Assembly: GCA_038322815.1 (NCBI GenBank)
Contig: JBBQGG010000008.1
Span: forward strand, 1-64,000
Length of the DNA: 64,000 bases
Source: PALSA-1296 sp038322815
GTDB taxonomy: Bacteria > Bacteroidota > Ignavibacteria > Palsa-1295
Direction: 5' to 3'
Below the pieces are notes generated by a model that saw only the letters and a program-made list of their open reading frames with translations, did not search any database and was not told where the DNA came from. Below, one piece after another: positions 18,312 through 27,379 of this stretch. Positions within the stretch are counted from its first letter, which is position 1. Each line of letters opens with the position of its first letter. A program made the translations under genes and the position numbers.

Positions 18312-20348
18312 TTAGTGTACAACGACGAATCGTTTCGTCATCACAAACCCATCTATTGTTTCAAGTTTGTATATATAGATTCCGTTCTCCAAAGTCCGCG
18401 CATCAAAATGGATACGATGATTACCGGCATTAAAAATTCCTTCGGATAGTATGTTGAGCGTTCTTCCCAAAACATCGCTTACACTAAGCTTTGCATAACC
18501 TTGTTTTGCAAGTTCAAAAGTAATAGTACCATCAAGAGAAACAGGATTTGGGAAGGTGTTTCCTAATTGGAGAAGATTTGAATGCTGCTCTCCAACCCCT
18601 TTTGGGATGAAGACAGCATCGCCGGTAATATTAACATCGATCCTAAGTGTATCATAATATTTTAAACCTTCAACTGTTGCCGCTCCATAGGTTACGGCAA
18701 AGTATAAAGGAAGCTGAGAGCCTGCTCCATTATCTGTGCCATCGCGTGTGAATTGAAATGAGCCGACAACAGACTGAAGAGAACTCATCGACCCAAGAAC
18801 CGCAGTTCCTTGTTTAACAGAATAACCACCGGCTTGTGTAACGCTTCCATCAATTGGCAGCAAGCGTACTTGAATAGAAGTCCCAGCTGCCATTAAATTT
18901 TTAAACGTTACATCAATAGTATAGACTTTATTTGAATAATCAAGCCCGCCTTTATCTATTCCGTCTATTTTGAAATCCGTAATACCTAATCCCGGAACAG
19001 AGGGTTTGGTTAATGCGGAATAAGCATTCACGCGTCCCCAAAAGAAAGTCCGATTGGCTGGATTTATGTCATTATCGCTCGTTTCGATTATCTGCCGCAT
19101 CACAAACTTAGGCAGCCAGTCAGGGTTCTTCGCCCAAACTAATCCCGCAACACCTGCGGTAAGAGGGCAGGAAAATGATGTTCCGCTGCTCTTGTCATAA
19201 GAGTTATTTCCCGGAAATGTAGTTGAGAATATATTTGTACCGGGAGCATATACTGAAACGGATTTTCCAAAATTTGAAAACGAAGCAGGCTTATCATTCT
19301 CATCAGTTGCACCGACAGAAAGAACGCCTTTTAGATTAGCGGGATAAAAACTATTCGCAGGAACATCTATATTCTGCCCGGCATTACCCGAGGCAGCTAC
19401 GACAAGAGCACCTGTATCTAATGCTTCATCCACAAAGCTTTGCATGATGGATATAAAATTGGGATCCGTTTCATTTCCACCCCATGAGCAGTTTAATATT
19501 TTTGCACCGTGCATCACAGCATATTGTATTCCTTCATATCCTCCCAAAAGAAATCCCGAATCATTTGCAATTTTGATAATCATGATCTTGCAATTGAAAC
19601 CCGTTCCTGCCCCGCCTTTGGCATTATCAGGAACTGCTCCAAAGCAGCCGGTAGTAAAAGTGCCGTGGCTTTGACCTACTCCCGGCATAGGATCAAAATC
19701 CGGTAGGAAATGTCTGGAAGTGCCAGTACCGACTACATCAAAACCGATATGTCCATCTACCTTATGGATATTCCCGGCAAGATCTTCATGATTATAATTT
19801 ACTCCTTCATCAAGGTCGGCGATTACAATATTCGAATTTCCCTTGGAAACTCCCCACGCTTCTAAGATATGCATGTGTGAATTATCCAAAGCATACTGAT
19901 TTAGGATTTGCGGATCATTGGGTGTGTAAGAACATTTTTGAAAAACGTAACGAGGACTAACGGCCTCAACACAATCCAAATTCAAGAACGCATGCCCTAT
20001 AACTCGCGGTGACGGTCCTTCTTCTGAAAAATTAATTACATACACTCTATCAATACCATGCCTGATGGCAACAGGATATTTTTTTGCATCAGGATCAAAG
20101 GAGGTAATGGTAGTCACTCCTATATTAGAAAAAAGATTATTTAGTTCAAGATTGCCTGTTTGAAACGGGTTCAGATGCTCGAAGTCAACTCCGTGTTTTG
20201 CTTTCAACTTAATATAAAGTACGCCCGGCACGACATTCATTAACTTTGGCGCTTCAATGGATAATGGCACTTGAGCATGAGCAACAACACTTACTCCGCT
20301 GAGCAGTGAAGTGATTAGCAGAAGAAATAATAGGGATTTATTTATCAT
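18312..20348 (-). CDS. Secreted subtilisin-like serine protease with T9SS sorting domain
   Basis: A 678-residue S8 peptidase. The open frame begins at 20402, but the ATG at 20348 starts a clean signal peptide (ending VVAHAQ) and overlaps the nuoL stop by 4 bases (ATGA). A propeptide-like region (about 27-150) is followed by the catalytic domain with Asp180 (ADLDEGVNYNHEDL), His228 (GQSHGTFTTG) and Ser391 (SSGTSFSCP). A beta domain and a C-terminal type IX sorting domain follow (FPNPVSLDGTITFEL, then NAGNHRIHFDARTLENGIYI). It should be exported and attached or released at the surface, yet it lies between nuoL and nuoM. Subtilase identity is certain; its tie to complex I is not. Confidence 0.96.
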   Translation of the reverse strand: MINKSLLFLLLITSLLSGVSVVAHAQVPLSIEAPKLMNVVPGVLYIKLKAKHGVDFEHLNPFQTGNLELNNLFSNIGVTTITSFDPDAKKYPVAIRHGIDRVYVINFSEEGPSPRVIGHAFLNLDCVEAVSPRYVFQKCSYTPNDPQILNQYALDNSHMHILEAWGVSKGNSNIVIADLDEGVNYNHEDLAGNIHKVDGHIGFDVVGTGTSRHFLPDFDPMPGVGQSHGTFTTGCFGAVPDNAKGGAGTGFNCKIMIIKIANDSGFLLGGYEGIQYAVMHGAKILNCSWGGNETDPNFISIMQSFVDEALDTGALVVAASGNAGQNIDVPANSFYPANLKGVLSVGATDENDKPASFSNFGKSVSVYAPGTNIFSTTFPGNNSYDKSSGTSFSCPLTAGVAGLVWAKNPDWLPKFVMRQIIETSDNDINPANRTFFWGRVNAYSALTKPSVPGLGITDFKIDGIDKGGLDYSNKVYTIDVTFKNLMAAGTSIQVRLLPIDGSVTQAGGYSVKQGTAVLGSMSSLQSVVGSFQFTRDGTDNGAGSQLPLYFAVTYGAATVEGLKYYDTLRIDVNITGDAVFIPKGVGEQHSNLLQLGNTFPNPVSLDGTITFELAKQGYAKLSVSDVLGRTLNILSEGIFNAGNHRIHFDARTLENGIYIYKLETIDGFVMTKRFVVVH

Positions 20349-22525
20349 AGTAATTTCCATGCAATAGCTGCAAACACAAGAACGACGCCGACAAGCGTCC
20401 ACGTTAAGTATGTCTGTATTTTTCCCGTCTGTACGGAGCGGAATCCGAGACCGATGAGTTGAGTAACACCGGCAGTTAAATTCACAAGTCCGTCAACAAT
20501 ATACTTATCAATCCATCCCCCGATCTTTGAAACAAGTACTGTCGATCTGCCGACGCCATTTACCATTCCATCAATGATATTCGTGTCAAACCATGAGCAC
20601 ATTCTTGCAAAAAGCATAAACGAACCCACAAAAGCGAATTCATAAAACTCGTCGAAATACCATTTATTCACACTGAATTTATAAAGAGGCGCAAACATCT
20701 TGGCAAGCTTATCAGGCAGAGCTGTATTTTTCAAATACATGAACCAGGCAAGCGCAATGCCCGTGATCGCACATAGAATCGAAATAATCATTCCCGTTCC
20801 AGCAACTTCATGTGTTTTATGCTCAAGAATTTCCTGATGCTCCATTGGTTCAGCATGATGGACATTCTCAGCTGTCGGAGCAGAAGTTTCCTTTTCCACT
20901 GCTGTTACAGTCGAATGAGCAAAATGTGCTTCAGTTGAAACCGGCACGATCTGCGCAGGAGTCGGAGCCCAGCTTTTCATAAACCAACCATTAGCCGGAT
21001 CAATTGGATTAGCTCCATACCAAATCCAGAAAGAAAGACCTGCAAGAACGATAAGCGGAATCACCATTGCTTTTGGAGATTCATGAATATGCTCGTAAAT
21101 TTTCTCATCCTTCGGTTTTCCGAAGAATGTCATAAAGACCAGACGCCACATATAGAACGCCGTCATCATTGCAACTCCGAAGCCTATCCATGGAAGTAAT
21201 GTTGCAATGCCGCCTTGTAACTGACTATATGCAGTTGCTCCTGCCAAAACCTCATCTTTGGACATGAAGCCGCTCATTAAAGGAATACCGCTGATGGCAA
21301 GGGTTGCAATAATAAATGTATATCCGGTGATGGGCATCTTCTTCAGCAGCCCGCCCATATTGCGCATATCCTGCGGATCTGTATGATGATCATGCAGATG
21401 ATGGAGTGAATGATGCATGGCGTGGATTACAGATCCTGAACCTAAGAATAGGCAGGCTTTGAACATTGCATGAGTCGTCAAATGAAAGAAGCCTGCGCTG
21501 AACGCTCCGACACCAAGCGCCATGATCATATATCCAAGCTGCGAAACAGTGGAATATGCCAGGACTTTTTTAATATCATTTTGTGTCAGTGCCGTAGTTG
21601 CAGCAATGAAACTTGTAAGTCCGCCGATCATTGCAATCACAAGCATTGCATCTCCGGTAAGCATTGGGAAAATTCTGCAGACAAGATATACACCTGCCGC
21701 AACCATCGTAGCAGCATGGATAAGTGCGGATACAGGCGTCGGACCTTCCATTGCGTCAGGAAGCCAGACATGCAAAGGAAATTGTGCGCTCTTACCGACT
21801 GCTCCGCAAAAGATCAATACTCCTGCAGCAGTCAATGTCGCTTCAGGACTCATTCCTAATAAACTAAAACTCGGTGGAAGTCCGTGATGAATTGCTGCAA
21901 AAATATCCGAGAAATTAAAGGTATGGAATGTTCCGAAAATAAGCATGAGACCTGTCCACATACCAACATCACCAACGCGATTGACAATAAATGCTTTTTT
22001 CGAAGCAAGTTGAGGACCCGGTTTCTCATACCAATGGGAGATAAGAGCATAACTTGAAAAACCTACAAGCTCCCAGAAAATATAAAGAGCAAAAAGATTA
22101 TTTCCGATGACAATGCCGAGCATCGAGAAAGTAAAAATTCCGAGATAAGCGAAATATCTTGAATACCGGATATCACCCGCCATATAGACGCTGCTGAATA
22201 AATGGACCAGGAAAGAAATAAGCGTAACGACAACGAGCATGATCGCTGTCAAATTATCTATCATGATGCCTGTCATCAGATTCCATTCACCAACTCCTGG
22301 CACATTCCCAAAGCTTACCCATTTCGTTGACCAGTTAATCGTGCCGGGAATTCCAGAAAGTTTTGTATAGCAAATATAGATCGCAAGAGCCAGGGCTGTC
22401 CCGAGAATCGGCAGTCCGATAAGATGTGCATGCTTCTGCAATCGTTTCTGATTAAAAATAATAATCACGAAACTTAGCAGCGGCAGCCCGAGAATGATGA
22501 GCGATAATACTAAAAGTTGATCCAT
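20345..22525 (-). CDS. nuoL: NADH-quinone oxidoreductase-type subunit L
   Basis: Largest antiporter-like pump subunit of complex I, 726 residues, with a long lateral C-terminal helix expected. Markers are FWELVGFSSYALISHWYEKP, FPLHVWLPDAMEGPTPVSAL and DIKKVLAYSTVSQLGYMIMA. A His-rich loop (HHSLHHLHDHH, near residue 370) and a polar insertion with several His/Glu residues (about 545-590) are longer than in E. coli. The stop overlaps the subtilase start by 4 bases, and the gene begins 6 bases after nuoK. Confidence 0.96.
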   Translation of the reverse strand: MDQLLVLSLIILGLPLLSFVIIIFNQKRLQKHAHLIGLPILGTALALAIYICYTKLSGIPGTINWSTKWVSFGNVPGVGEWNLMTGIMIDNLTAIMLVVVTLISFLVHLFSSVYMAGDIRYSRYFAYLGIFTFSMLGIVIGNNLFALYIFWELVGFSSYALISHWYEKPGPQLASKKAFIVNRVGDVGMWTGLMLIFGTFHTFNFSDIFAAIHHGLPPSFSLLGMSPEATLTAAGVLIFCGAVGKSAQFPLHVWLPDAMEGPTPVSALIHAATMVAAGVYLVCRIFPMLTGDAMLVIAMIGGLTSFIAATTALTQNDIKKVLAYSTVSQLGYMIMALGVGAFSAGFFHLTTHAMFKACLFLGSGSVIHAMHHSLHHLHDHHTDPQDMRNMGGLLKKMPITGYTFIIATLAISGIPLMSGFMSKDEVLAGATAYSQLQGGIATLLPWIGFGVAMMTAFYMWRLVFMTFFGKPKDEKIYEHIHESPKAMVIPLIVLAGLSFWIWYGANPIDPANGWFMKSWAPTPAQIVPVSTEAHFAHSTVTAVEKETSAPTAENVHHAEPMEHQEILEHKTHEVAGTGMIISILCAITGIALAWFMYLKNTALPDKLAKMFAPLYKFSVNKWYFDEFYEFAFVGSFMLFARMCSWFDTNIIDGMVNGVGRSTVLVSKIGGWIDKYIVDGLVNLTAGVTQLIGLGFRSVQTGKIQTYLTWTLVGVVLVFAAIAWKLL

Positions 22526-22531
22526 AGAGCT

Positions 22532-22840
22532 TTAGTCTCTGAGCGAATCCACTTCGGATGGATTAACCGATTTGAAGTTCTTATAAATATTTAAAACAAT
22601 TGCAAGCGCAACAGCCGCTTCGCCTGCAGCAATGACAATCACGAAAATTGCAGCCATCTGTCCGCCGATATTGACACCGCCATAACGGCTGAATGCGATA
22701 AAATTAATATTCGCAGCATTTAAGATCAGTTCGACTCCCATCAATACTGCAATAACATTGCGGCGCGAAAGCATCGCAAAGATACCCAGCACGAAAAGTA
22801 TCGCTCCGATTACAAGAAAATGATTTAGTCCGACGGTCAT
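22532..22840 (-). CDS. nuoK: NADH-quinone oxidoreductase-type subunit K
   Basis: Small three-helix membrane subunit of complex I, 102 residues, the usual length. It carries the conserved glutamates in GVELILNAANINFIAFSRYG and AGEAAVALAIVLNIYK, which take part in proton translocation. It sits between nuoJ and nuoL as in standard operons. The 35-base spacer to nuoJ contains a run of AGTTCTTAG-type units. Confidence 0.97.
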   Translation of the reverse strand: MTVGLNHFLVIGAILFVLGIFAMLSRRNVIAVLMGVELILNAANINFIAFSRYGGVNIGGQMAAIFVIVIAAGEAAVALAIVLNIYKNFKSVNPSEVDSLRD

Positions 22841-22875
22841 AAGTTCTTAGTTCTTAGTGCTTAGTTCTTAATAAA

Positions 22876-23541
22876 TCATGATACGGATTCTGCAATTGCT
22901 TCTTCTTCCGGTGTCGGCTCAGTGCGTGCGATCATTGTCGCACCGAGCAATGAGACTAATATCAAAACCGAGATCACTTCGAACGGAAGTAAAAAATCTG
23001 TAAGAAAGAGTGCGCCGATTTCTGTTGCAGTACCCGAAGAGCCTTCATGAGTTTTTGCTTCATCCGGCGATCCGTACTTTACATTCAACGCTTCACCTGT
23101 TGCATCTTTATTCCATTTGCTTTGTGACCATGGAAGAGATGAATGCGAAGCCCATGATGAAACAGTTTTGGGTTTTCCATCGGCTCCTTTTTCAACATGG
23201 GTTGCTGCAGTACCGAAGAATGCTGCCATCAAGATCGCAAATAATCCAAGTGCTAAAACTCCTGCAACCCAACGCGATCCGGTCGTAGCTCGAATATCAA
23301 CTCTACCTATGCGCGTTGTAAGCATGACTCCAAATATCAATAAGATCAGAATTCCGCCTACATAAACAAGTAACTGTGTAACTGCAAGAAAATCGGCATT
23401 TGCCATAACATAAAGTCCGGCAATACCGAAGAACGTGAAAAGCAATGCAAACGCAGCGTAAACAATATTCTTTGCAAGCGCTGTTGTCAAAGCGCCTACT
23501 ACCGTTATTGCTCCGAAGATATAAAAAATAATGTCAAACAT
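22876..23541 (-). CDS. nuoJ: NADH-quinone oxidoreductase-type subunit J
   Basis: Membrane subunit of complex I, 221 residues with five hydrophobic segments. The conserved TM3 pi-bulge region is visible in FLAVTQLLVYVGGILILLIFG. A soluble loop of about 50 residues (around ATHVEKGADGKPKTVSSWAS to GTATEIG) lies between helices 4 and 5, as in Bacteroidota and Chlorobi homologues. The C-terminus is an acidic tail. Part of the nuo operon, 20 bases after nuoI. Confidence 0.95.
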   Translation of the reverse strand: MFDIIFYIFGAITVVGALTTALAKNIVYAAFALLFTFFGIAGLYVMANADFLAVTQLLVYVGGILILLIFGVMLTTRIGRVDIRATTGSRWVAGVLALGLFAILMAAFFGTAATHVEKGADGKPKTVSSWASHSSLPWSQSKWNKDATGEALNVKYGSPDEAKTHEGSSGTATEIGALFLTDFLLPFEVISVLILVSLLGATMIARTEPTPEEEAIAESVS

Positions 23542-23561
23542 TTTTTATCTTAAAATTTATA

Positions 23562-24236
23562 TTATCCCGCTTTAAATGGCGGCGGTTTAATTCCGCCCGG
23601 CTTTGCAGCAAAAGGCGGCGGCTTGACTCCACCCGCATTCGGCGGAGTATTTGCAGCTTTCACTTCACCTTCTATAACAGGATTTGCTGCAGCAGCTTTT
23701 GCTTTTTCTTCTGCCTGTTTTGCACGTTCAGTCGCGGCACGTTCTTCATCTTTTTTTGCATTTTCAATATGAATAGCAGCTTCTGCCGTATCCATCGTTG
23801 CATAATTATAGATGAGGTTCACCCGGTCATATTCTGAAAACTCATAGACATCCGTCATGATAATGCATTCCGTCGGACACGGGTAAACACAGAGTCCACA
23901 GTAACAGCACTTTGCAATATCAATATCGAATCGCGTAACCCATAAAGATTTTTTCTTTCCGTTTGATGTCGTACCGATATTTTCTCCGGCAACAACTTTT
24001 GCAGTATCGATCGTAATGCAATTCACAGGACAAGCGCGCGAGCATTGATCGCAGCCAATGCAATCATCCATATTGACATAAAGCCTGTTACGGGCGCGCT
24101 CGGGTAATTGGAAACGGGCTTCGGGATTTGGATATTGTCTTGTCACCTTCGGTTTTAGAAGATGCTTCATAACAATAGACATTCCCTTGAATGCCGTCCC
24201 TAATCCTTCTTGTATGTCCTTAAAATATCCGCTCAT
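23562..24236 (-). CDS. nuoI: NADH-quinone oxidoreductase-type subunit I with Pro/Ala-rich tail
   Basis: Electron-transfer subunit of complex I holding two 4Fe-4S clusters (N6a/N6b). The two ferredoxin motifs are CIGCDQCSRACPVNCI and CCYCGLCVYPCPTECI. The 224 residues exceed the usual 160-180 because of a charged, alanine-rich helix-like stretch (about 153-185) and a proline-rich tail with two copies of GG(V/I)KPPPF. The core is standard and is expected to dock on NuoB/NuoH. The role of the tail is unknown. Confidence 0.96.
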   Translation of the reverse strand: MSGYFKDIQEGLGTAFKGMSIVMKHLLKPKVTRQYPNPEARFQLPERARNRLYVNMDDCIGCDQCSRACPVNCITIDTAKVVAGENIGTTSNGKKKSLWVTRFDIDIAKCCYCGLCVYPCPTECIIMTDVYEFSEYDRVNLIYNYATMDTAEAAIHIENAKKDEERAATERAKQAEEKAKAAAANPVIEGEVKAANTPPNAGGVKPPPFAAKPGGIKPPPFKAG

Positions 24237-24242
24237 GTGTAA

Positions 24243-24458
24243 TTAATTCTCAAAATCACTTCGCTCTTCATCAACACTCTCATTATCATCCGGTGTCAGT
24301 AAATTTCCGAATGCTCCGATGATCTGGATCACGTGTCCGATCAGCGCCAAGTTGCCCAGATGAATTCTCCATTCCCGCAACTCACTTAACCAACCAACTC
24401 CGGCAAGCAACGTGCCGATAAAAAAGATCAGATTAAAAACCAGCCGGCGTTTCCACAT
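24243..24458 (-). CDS. Small two-helix membrane protein within the nuo operon
   Basis: A 71-residue protein starting at the ATG whose first two bases are the last two of the nuoH stop (TAATG), so it is translationally coupled to nuoH. The frame is open up to 24533, but that extension runs through nuoH. Two hydrophobic segments (about 6-22 and 34-50) are separated by a short charged loop (SELREWRIHLGN), and the C-terminus is acidic. It ends 6 bases before nuoI. I recognise no family. Its position suggests an accessory or assembly factor of complex I, which is inference. Confidence 0.7.
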   Translation of the reverse strand: MWKRRLVFNLIFFIGTLLAGVGWLSELREWRIHLGNLALIGHVIQIIGAFGNLLTPDDNESVDEERSDFEN

Positions 24459-25552
24459 TAGTGCGCAAGAAACGTTACGATGGTGCCAACGATCAAAACT
24501 GTTGCCATGCCGAAAGGAATCATGACCTTCCAACAGATATACATTAACTGGTCAACACGTAAACGTGGAAGCGTCCAACGAATCCAGATCTGGATCAAAA
24601 CAAAAGTAAAAGCTTTTCCGATAAACCAGATCGCACCCATCCACGGTGCATCTAAAAAACCTGCGAAAGGCGAATTCCATCCGCCTAAGAATAAAACTGA
24701 TGCGATGGCGCTGACAGCGAACATATTTGCATATTCAGCTAAAAAGAACAATGCAAATTTCATTGCAGAATATTCTGTATGGTATCCGGCAACAAGTTCA
24801 GACTCTGCTTCCGGAATATCGAATGGTACGCGATTCGTTTCAGCAAGCGACGCAACGATATAGATGATAAATGAGACAAGCATCACCGGCGTCAGCAGCC
24901 ATGCATAATTTCCACCGAAACCGGCAAGACTTTTTGGTCCTCCGAAAATAAACCAATTTTGCAAACCACCTTGCTGCAATTTGCAGATCGTCTGCATATC
25001 CATTGTTCCGGCGATCATAACGACCGATAGGATAGCAAGTCCGGCAGGAATTTCATAACTAATGATCTGCGCTACCGAACGTATCGAACCAAGAAGAGCG
25101 TATTTATTATTCGATCCCCAGCCTGCCATCAGAATTCCGACGACAACAATTCCACTTACTGCTACGATATAAAAAATGCCGGTGTTGATACGGGCGCCGG
25201 CATAGATCGAAGCGAATGGAAGCGCTGCGAATGCAAGATAACTTCCTATAAAAACTATGAACGGCGCAGCATTATAAAGTTTTTTATCAGCAAGGTTCGG
25301 AGTCGTATCTTCTTTTTGAATAAGCTTCAGCATATCCGCAATAGGCTGCAATATACCGTAAGGACCGGTGCGCATAGGTCCTAAACGGTCCTGAAGCCAT
25401 GCGGAAATTTTCATCTCACCTAAGATCGCAACAAGCGCATATCCTAAGATCACCACGAGCGGCAGTGCAGCATAGATGACAACCGATAAGATATCAGCGA
25501 GATCGCCTTTGCCGATGAGAGTAATAATAAGATCGTTTAGGTCTTGAAACAT
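24458..25552 (-). CDS. nuoH: NADH-quinone oxidoreductase-type subunit H
   Basis: Membrane subunit of complex I that forms the quinone channel with NuoB and NuoD; 364 residues, eight or nine hydrophobic segments. Diagnostic regions are WLQDRLGPMRTGPYGILQPI, FDIPEAESELVAGYHTEYS and the C-terminal RWTLPRLRVDQLMYICWKV. The gene lies 9 bases after nuoD and its stop overlaps the start of the 71-residue protein. No key residue seems lost. Confidence 0.97.
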   Translation of the reverse strand: MFQDLNDLIITLIGKGDLADILSVVIYAALPLVVILGYALVAILGEMKISAWLQDRLGPMRTGPYGILQPIADMLKLIQKEDTTPNLADKKLYNAAPFIVFIGSYLAFAALPFASIYAGARINTGIFYIVAVSGIVVVGILMAGWGSNNKYALLGSIRSVAQIISYEIPAGLAILSVVMIAGTMDMQTICKLQQGGLQNWFIFGGPKSLAGFGGNYAWLLTPVMLVSFIIYIVASLAETNRVPFDIPEAESELVAGYHTEYSAMKFALFFLAEYANMFAVSAIASVLFLGGWNSPFAGFLDAPWMGAIWFIGKAFTFVLIQIWIRWTLPRLRVDQLMYICWKVMIPFGMATVLIVGTIVTFLAH

Positions 25553-25561
25553 AAATATTTT

Positions 25562-26764
25562 TTATCTGTCAACTTCTCCAAGCACAATATCAACCGATCC
25601 TAGAATGATGATCAGGTCAGCCATTAAGTAGCCGCGCGAAATGATCGGCAGCAGGCTTAGATTCACAAAAGCGGGTGAGCGCACTTTACATCTCCACGGA
25701 TTTATTCCATCCTTCGATACTAAATAATATCCAAGCTCACCGCGCGCTGTTTCAACTCGTGAATAAATTTCTCCTGCACCGGGTTTAATGCGCTTGGGCA
25801 CTGCTTTTTGAACATCGGTCTTATCATCCTGGGGATATTTTTCGAGTATCTGCTCAATGATATTGAGTGATTGTTCCCATTCGCACATTCTTACCCAATG
25901 ACGGTCAAAGCAATCCCCAAGGGTTCCAAGCATTCCTGTACCGACAGGTATATCAAATTCAAATCTGTCGTAGATAGAATACGGATCGTCGCGGCGCAGA
26001 TCCCATTTCACGCCTGAGCCCCGAAGCATCGGACCCGAAGCGCCGCCATTGATGGCAACATCAGGTTTTAAGATTCCGATATTCGCAGTGCGTTCAACAA
26101 AAATTTTATTGAATGTCAGAAGTTCGTTGATCTCTTTATGTGTTGCACGGCTTTTTTTCACGAAGGCGCGGCACATTGAAATGACATCGGGATGAAGATC
26201 ATGCGACAAACCGCCAACCCAGATATAATTATACAGAAGACGTGCGCCGCAAGTCTTCTCGAACATTTCTAAAATATCTTCACGGTCACGGAAGCAATAA
26301 AGAAATGGTGTGAAAGCTCCGGTATCTAAACCGAACGTACCGACGGCTACAAGGTGAGAGGCAATACGCTGAAGCTCTCCGAAAAGAACGCGAATATACT
26401 CAACTTTTTCCGGCACTTCTATTCCCATCATCCGCTCGACAGCAAGAGCATAGCCATGTTCGCCCTGCATCGGCGCAAGATAATCCATGCGGTCAACATA
26501 GGGAATCACCTGCGGATAAGTCATTGCCTCAGAATGCTTTTCGAAACAGCGATGCAAATATCCGAGAAAAGGCACAACGTCAATAACTAATTCGCCATCG
26601 AGCACTGCTTCTAACCGCAGAACTCCATGCGTAGATGGATGCTGCGGTCCGATATTCAGCACCATTTCTTCGGTGCGGATTCGCTTCGGATCGATCTGCT
26701 CTGCCGGAATAACTTTCACCGGAACCGGCATCGTCTGCATTTTTCTATCTAATACTTCTGTCAT
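25562..26764 (-). CDS. nuoD: NADH-quinone oxidoreductase-type subunit D
   Basis: The 49-kDa quinone-site subunit of complex I, 400 residues, derived from NiFe-hydrogenase large subunits. Markers are NIGPQHPSTHGVLRLEAVLD, YLHRCFEKHSEAMTYPQVIP, DYLAPMQGEHGYALAVERMM and the C-terminal PVI(S/D)-type region ending DIVLGEVDR. NuoC and NuoD are separate genes here, not fused. About 57 bases separate it from nuoC, holding short ATTCGTAAT direct repeats. Confidence 0.97.
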   Translation of the reverse strand: MTEVLDRKMQTMPVPVKVIPAEQIDPKRIRTEEMVLNIGPQHPSTHGVLRLEAVLDGELVIDVVPFLGYLHRCFEKHSEAMTYPQVIPYVDRMDYLAPMQGEHGYALAVERMMGIEVPEKVEYIRVLFGELQRIASHLVAVGTFGLDTGAFTPFLYCFRDREDILEMFEKTCGARLLYNYIWVGGLSHDLHPDVISMCRAFVKKSRATHKEINELLTFNKIFVERTANIGILKPDVAINGGASGPMLRGSGVKWDLRRDDPYSIYDRFEFDIPVGTGMLGTLGDCFDRHWVRMCEWEQSLNIIEQILEKYPQDDKTDVQKAVPKRIKPGAGEIYSRVETARGELGYYLVSKDGINPWRCKVRSPAFVNLSLLPIISRGYLMADLIIILGSVDIVLGEVDR

Positions 26765-26821
26765 AAGTTCGGATTTCGAAAGAACTACTCATTCGTAATG
26801 CCTAATTTGCAATTCGTAATT

Positions 26822-27322
26822 TTAATACGGTACTTTCATTCCTCTGTAAAACTCAGGCTGCTTGTAATCTTTGCGAAGTGGATGCCCGATCCAATCTTCG
26901 TCAAGCAAGATGCGGCGCATATCAGGATGATTCAGGAATTTTATTCCCATCATATCCCATGCTTCACGTTCCTGCCAATTTGCATGGCTCCATACACCCG
27001 TTATTGAAGGAACAACAGCATTATCAACCGGCACTGTTACCTTCAATGCAATAAAATGTTTTTTCGATTTCGATTCAAGATGATACGTTACCGACAACGT
27101 CTTATCGCCGTTATCTACTGATGAAAGCAAAAGCAAGCTATCAAATTCAAGTTCAGGTTCATCTCGAAGATATAAGCATACATCGCGAATGTAACTCGTA
27201 TCCGTAATATCAGCATACGAAGACATGCGCTTCATATATTCGCCGCCGGTCTGCTCATGCCACTCGCCGATCTTCTCGCCGAATGCAGATTTAAGTTTAT
27301 CGTAGATTTCTGTATTAGTCAT
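26822..27322 (-). CDS. nuoC: NADH-quinone oxidoreductase-type subunit C
   Basis: The 30-kDa peripheral subunit of complex I, 166 residues. The family signature is WSHANWQEREAWDMMGIKFL followed by HPDMRRILLDEDWIGHPLRK and the end EFYRGMKVPY. It stands between nuoB and nuoD. The spacer to nuoB carries an AGTTCTTAG-type inverted repeat. Confidence 0.96.
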   Translation of the reverse strand: MTNTEIYDKLKSAFGEKIGEWHEQTGGEYMKRMSSYADITDTSYIRDVCLYLRDEPELEFDSLLLLSSVDNGDKTLSVTYHLESKSKKHFIALKVTVPVDNAVVPSITGVWSHANWQEREAWDMMGIKFLNHPDMRRILLDEDWIGHPLRKDYKQPEFYRGMKVPY

Positions 27323-27330
27323 TCTTTTTC

Positions 27331-27378
27331 AAGTTCTTAGTTCTTAGTTCTTAATTAAGCATTAAGAACTAAGAACTT
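27331..27378. repeat. AGTTCTTAG direct and inverted repeat between nuoB and nuoC
   Basis: Three overlapping AGTTCTTAG units (27331-27354) face their reverse complement (27361-27378) across a short spacer, giving a hairpin. Related tandem units without the inverted arm occur at about 22845-22872 between nuoJ and nuoK. These are simple-sequence-like intergenic elements. Confidence 0.75.
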
Positions 27379-27379
27379 T

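Noticed and set aside
20349..20402. The 18-residue N-terminal extension of the subtilase
   Set aside because: It is the nuoL end read in another frame, Arg/Cys-rich, and would hide the signal peptide; the ATG at 20348 is preferred.
27331..27378. AGTTCTTAG units as a CRISPR-like array
   Set aside because: Units are about 9 bases, overlap without spacers and form an inverted repeat; there are no cas genes.
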